From Flavobacterium sp. KS-LB2 (GTDB lineage: Bacteria > Bacteroidota > Bacteroidia > Flavobacteriales > Flavobacteriaceae), in assembly GCF_036895565.1 (NCBI RefSeq), contig NZ_CP145904.1:2170001-2234000 (forward strand): a stretch of DNA of 64,000 nucleotides, given 5' to 3'. Below the pieces are notes generated by a model. The model did not search any database and was not told the origin of the DNA. It saw nothing but the letters and a program-made list of their open reading frames with translations. Below, piece after piece: positions 63,164 to 64,000 of the stretch. A program made the translations under genes and the position numbers. Position 1 is the stretch's first letter; each line of letters begins with the position of its first letter.

Positions 63164-63255
63164 GGAGCTTTTCCCGCTCCTGATCCTTCTGAACATTATA
63201 ATATTTTACTTTTTGCAAGCAAAAAGTAAAAGAATTTTCACTACTATCGAGGCTA
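63164..63255 (+). repeat. Dispersed intergenic repeat, copy 4
   Basis: Begins GGAGCTTTTCCCGCTCC and ends CACTACTATCGAGGCTA. The central hairpin TTTTACTTTTTGC / GCAAAAAGTAAAA is a perfect 13-bp stem with a 2-nt loop. Confidence 0.82.
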
Positions 63256-63375
63256 AGATCTCCAGTTGATAAGAAAATTAATTATTGAATTTGATTTTTG
63301 CAATTGACATTGAAAATTTGTTAATTAAATTGTTCACAACAATTCTGACTTTCCCTCACAGTACACGCACGATTA

Positions 63376-63391
63376 CCTAAATTTATTTAGG
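63376..63391. promoter_or_regulatory. Palindrome upstream of the TPR gene
   Basis: CCTAAAT-TT-ATTTAGG, a 7-bp perfect dyad 20 bp before the ATG at 63412. It could be an operator; no protein can be named. Confidence 0.3.
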
Positions 63392-63411
63392 CCAAATTAA
63401 AAACACACAGT

Positions 63412-64000
63412 ATGCAATTAAGCAACGAAGAAGAAGACTATAACTTATCCTTGTCTAAATTTGAGTCCATGTTGAAAACCAACAAAGTGCTCTTTTTTGA
63501 CTCCGAAGAATTTGAAGAAATCATCCTTCATTATCTCGATATGGGTAAGGCCGCTTTGGCAAAAAAAGCACTTAAACTAGCCTTAGAACAACACCCAAAA
63601 TCTACTGGACTAAAACTAGTGCAAGTAGAAATGCTGGTCTATGACGACAAACTTGAATTAGCCGAAAAGCTATTGAATGAGTTGTATGCCATTGAACCAA
63701 CTAATGAAGAAATTTATATTCAAAAAGCCAATATTTGCTCGAAAAGAGACCAACATGAAAAAGCAGTTGAATTATTAAAAATAGCGTTAAAATACACCGA
63801 TGATTATGCTGATGTCTATAATTTAATAGGCATGGAATACTTATTTATGGACAATCTTGAAATGGCAAAAGAAAGCTTTATCAAGTGTTTAGAAGAAGAT
63901 TTAGAAGACCAGTCTGCATTGTACAACGTAGTCTATTGTTTTGAATTTTTAGATCAAAATCAAGACGCAATTAGTTATCTAAAAAAATACATAGACAAAA
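63412..64000 (+). CDS. TPR-repeat protein (partial, runs off the window)
   Basis: The frame is open from the ATG at 63412 to the last base, at least 196 codons with no stop, so the C-terminus is missing. The sequence (MQLSNEEEDYNLSLSKFESM) has an acidic start, then helix pairs of the tetratricopeptide type: ILHYLDMGKAALAKKALKLALEQHP, LAEKLLNELYAIEPTNEEIY, HEKAVELLKIALKYTDDYAD and YNLIGMEYLFMDNLEMAKESF. There is no signal peptide, so it is cytoplasmic, probably a protein-protein interaction scaffold. Function unknown. Confidence 0.85.
   Translation, partial: MQLSNEEEDYNLSLSKFESMLKTNKVLFFDSEEFEEIILHYLDMGKAALAKKALKLALEQHPKSTGLKLVQVEMLVYDDKLELAEKLLNELYAIEPTNEEIYIQKANICSKRDQHEKAVELLKIALKYTDDYADVYNLIGMEYLFMDNLEMAKESFIKCLEEDLEDQSALYNVVYCFEFLDQNQDAISYLKKYIDK

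Larger units (their letters stand above)
63082..63411. other. Intergenic region before the TPR gene
   Basis: About 330 bp. It contains repeat copy 4 (63164-63255) and a 16-bp palindrome (63376-63391). No coding potential was seen. Confidence 0.5.

Noticed and set aside
1..64000. CRISPR array, rRNA, insertion sequence or phage genes
   Set aside because: No regularly spaced direct repeats, no Cas, transposase, integrase or structural phage proteins were recognised in either strand.

Overview
The window reads as a piece of the chromosome of an aerobic, Gram-negative member of the Bacteroidota, most likely Flavobacterium or a close relative. The reasons are the visibly AT-rich sequence, a SusC/SusD nutrient-uptake locus, the Bacteroidota -7 promoter element TAnnTTTG in front of many genes, near absence of Shine-Dalgarno sites, a split YeeE transporter, a DUF5117-type metalloprotease, and a proteorhodopsin/Blh pair. 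No rRNA, tRNA, CRISPR array, transposase or integrase was recognised.

Layout. 1-3.0 kb: two membrane enzymes that both resemble ether-lipid degradation proteins (AGMO-like hydroxylase and YhhN/TMEM86-like protein), then a two-part YeeE/YedE transporter. 3.2-6.8 kb: a lipoprotein, kdsA (KDO for LPS), an outer-membrane-type protein and a soluble PAS histidine kinase. 6.9-23.5 kb, all on the minus strand: an M28 peptidase followed by a polysaccharide utilisation locus (SusR-like membrane regulator, SusC, SusD, LamG lipoprotein, GH144-type glucanase, secreted esterase, GH3, and GH97 behind its own terminator). The enzyme set suggests a glucan, probably including beta-1,2-glucan. 23.6-31.0 kb: ackA-pta, corA and a large secreted metalloprotease. 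31.4-35.2 kb: a green-type proton-pumping proteorhodopsin facing away from blh, which makes its retinal, then dnaK.

35.4-40.4 kb is the most accessory-looking stretch. It holds an unrecognised membrane protein with HIT-like residues, an attC-like inverted repeat, a membrane-anchored winged-helix regulator divergent from an unrecognised membrane protein, a VOC protein, a DUF2200 protein and a small secreted protein, separated by long non-coding gaps. 40.4-56.1 kb is housekeeping: rluD, a PASTA protein, ddl, coaD, phnA-like, a DbpA-like helicase, an M14 peptidase, NUDIX/pyrE, birA, rsfS-ftsH, and an operon of LUD protein, cdsA, psd, acyl-CoA-binding protein and a lipoprotein superoxide dismutase. 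56.2-64.0 kb: two secreted GH13 alpha-amylases, an OstA/LptA-like protein, a class III aminotransferase, and a TPR protein that runs off the end.

Beyond genes, the strongest signals are: (i) a dispersed 78-92 bp intergenic repeat present four times, with conserved ends and a central hairpin whose arms differ between copies yet stay paired; (ii) a cluster of ACTACA/TGTAGT half-sites between the regulator and susC; (iii) an attC-like imperfect inverted repeat at 36.5 kb; and (iv) several places where the TTG of a -7 box could be mistaken for a start codon, so that the true start lies downstream.
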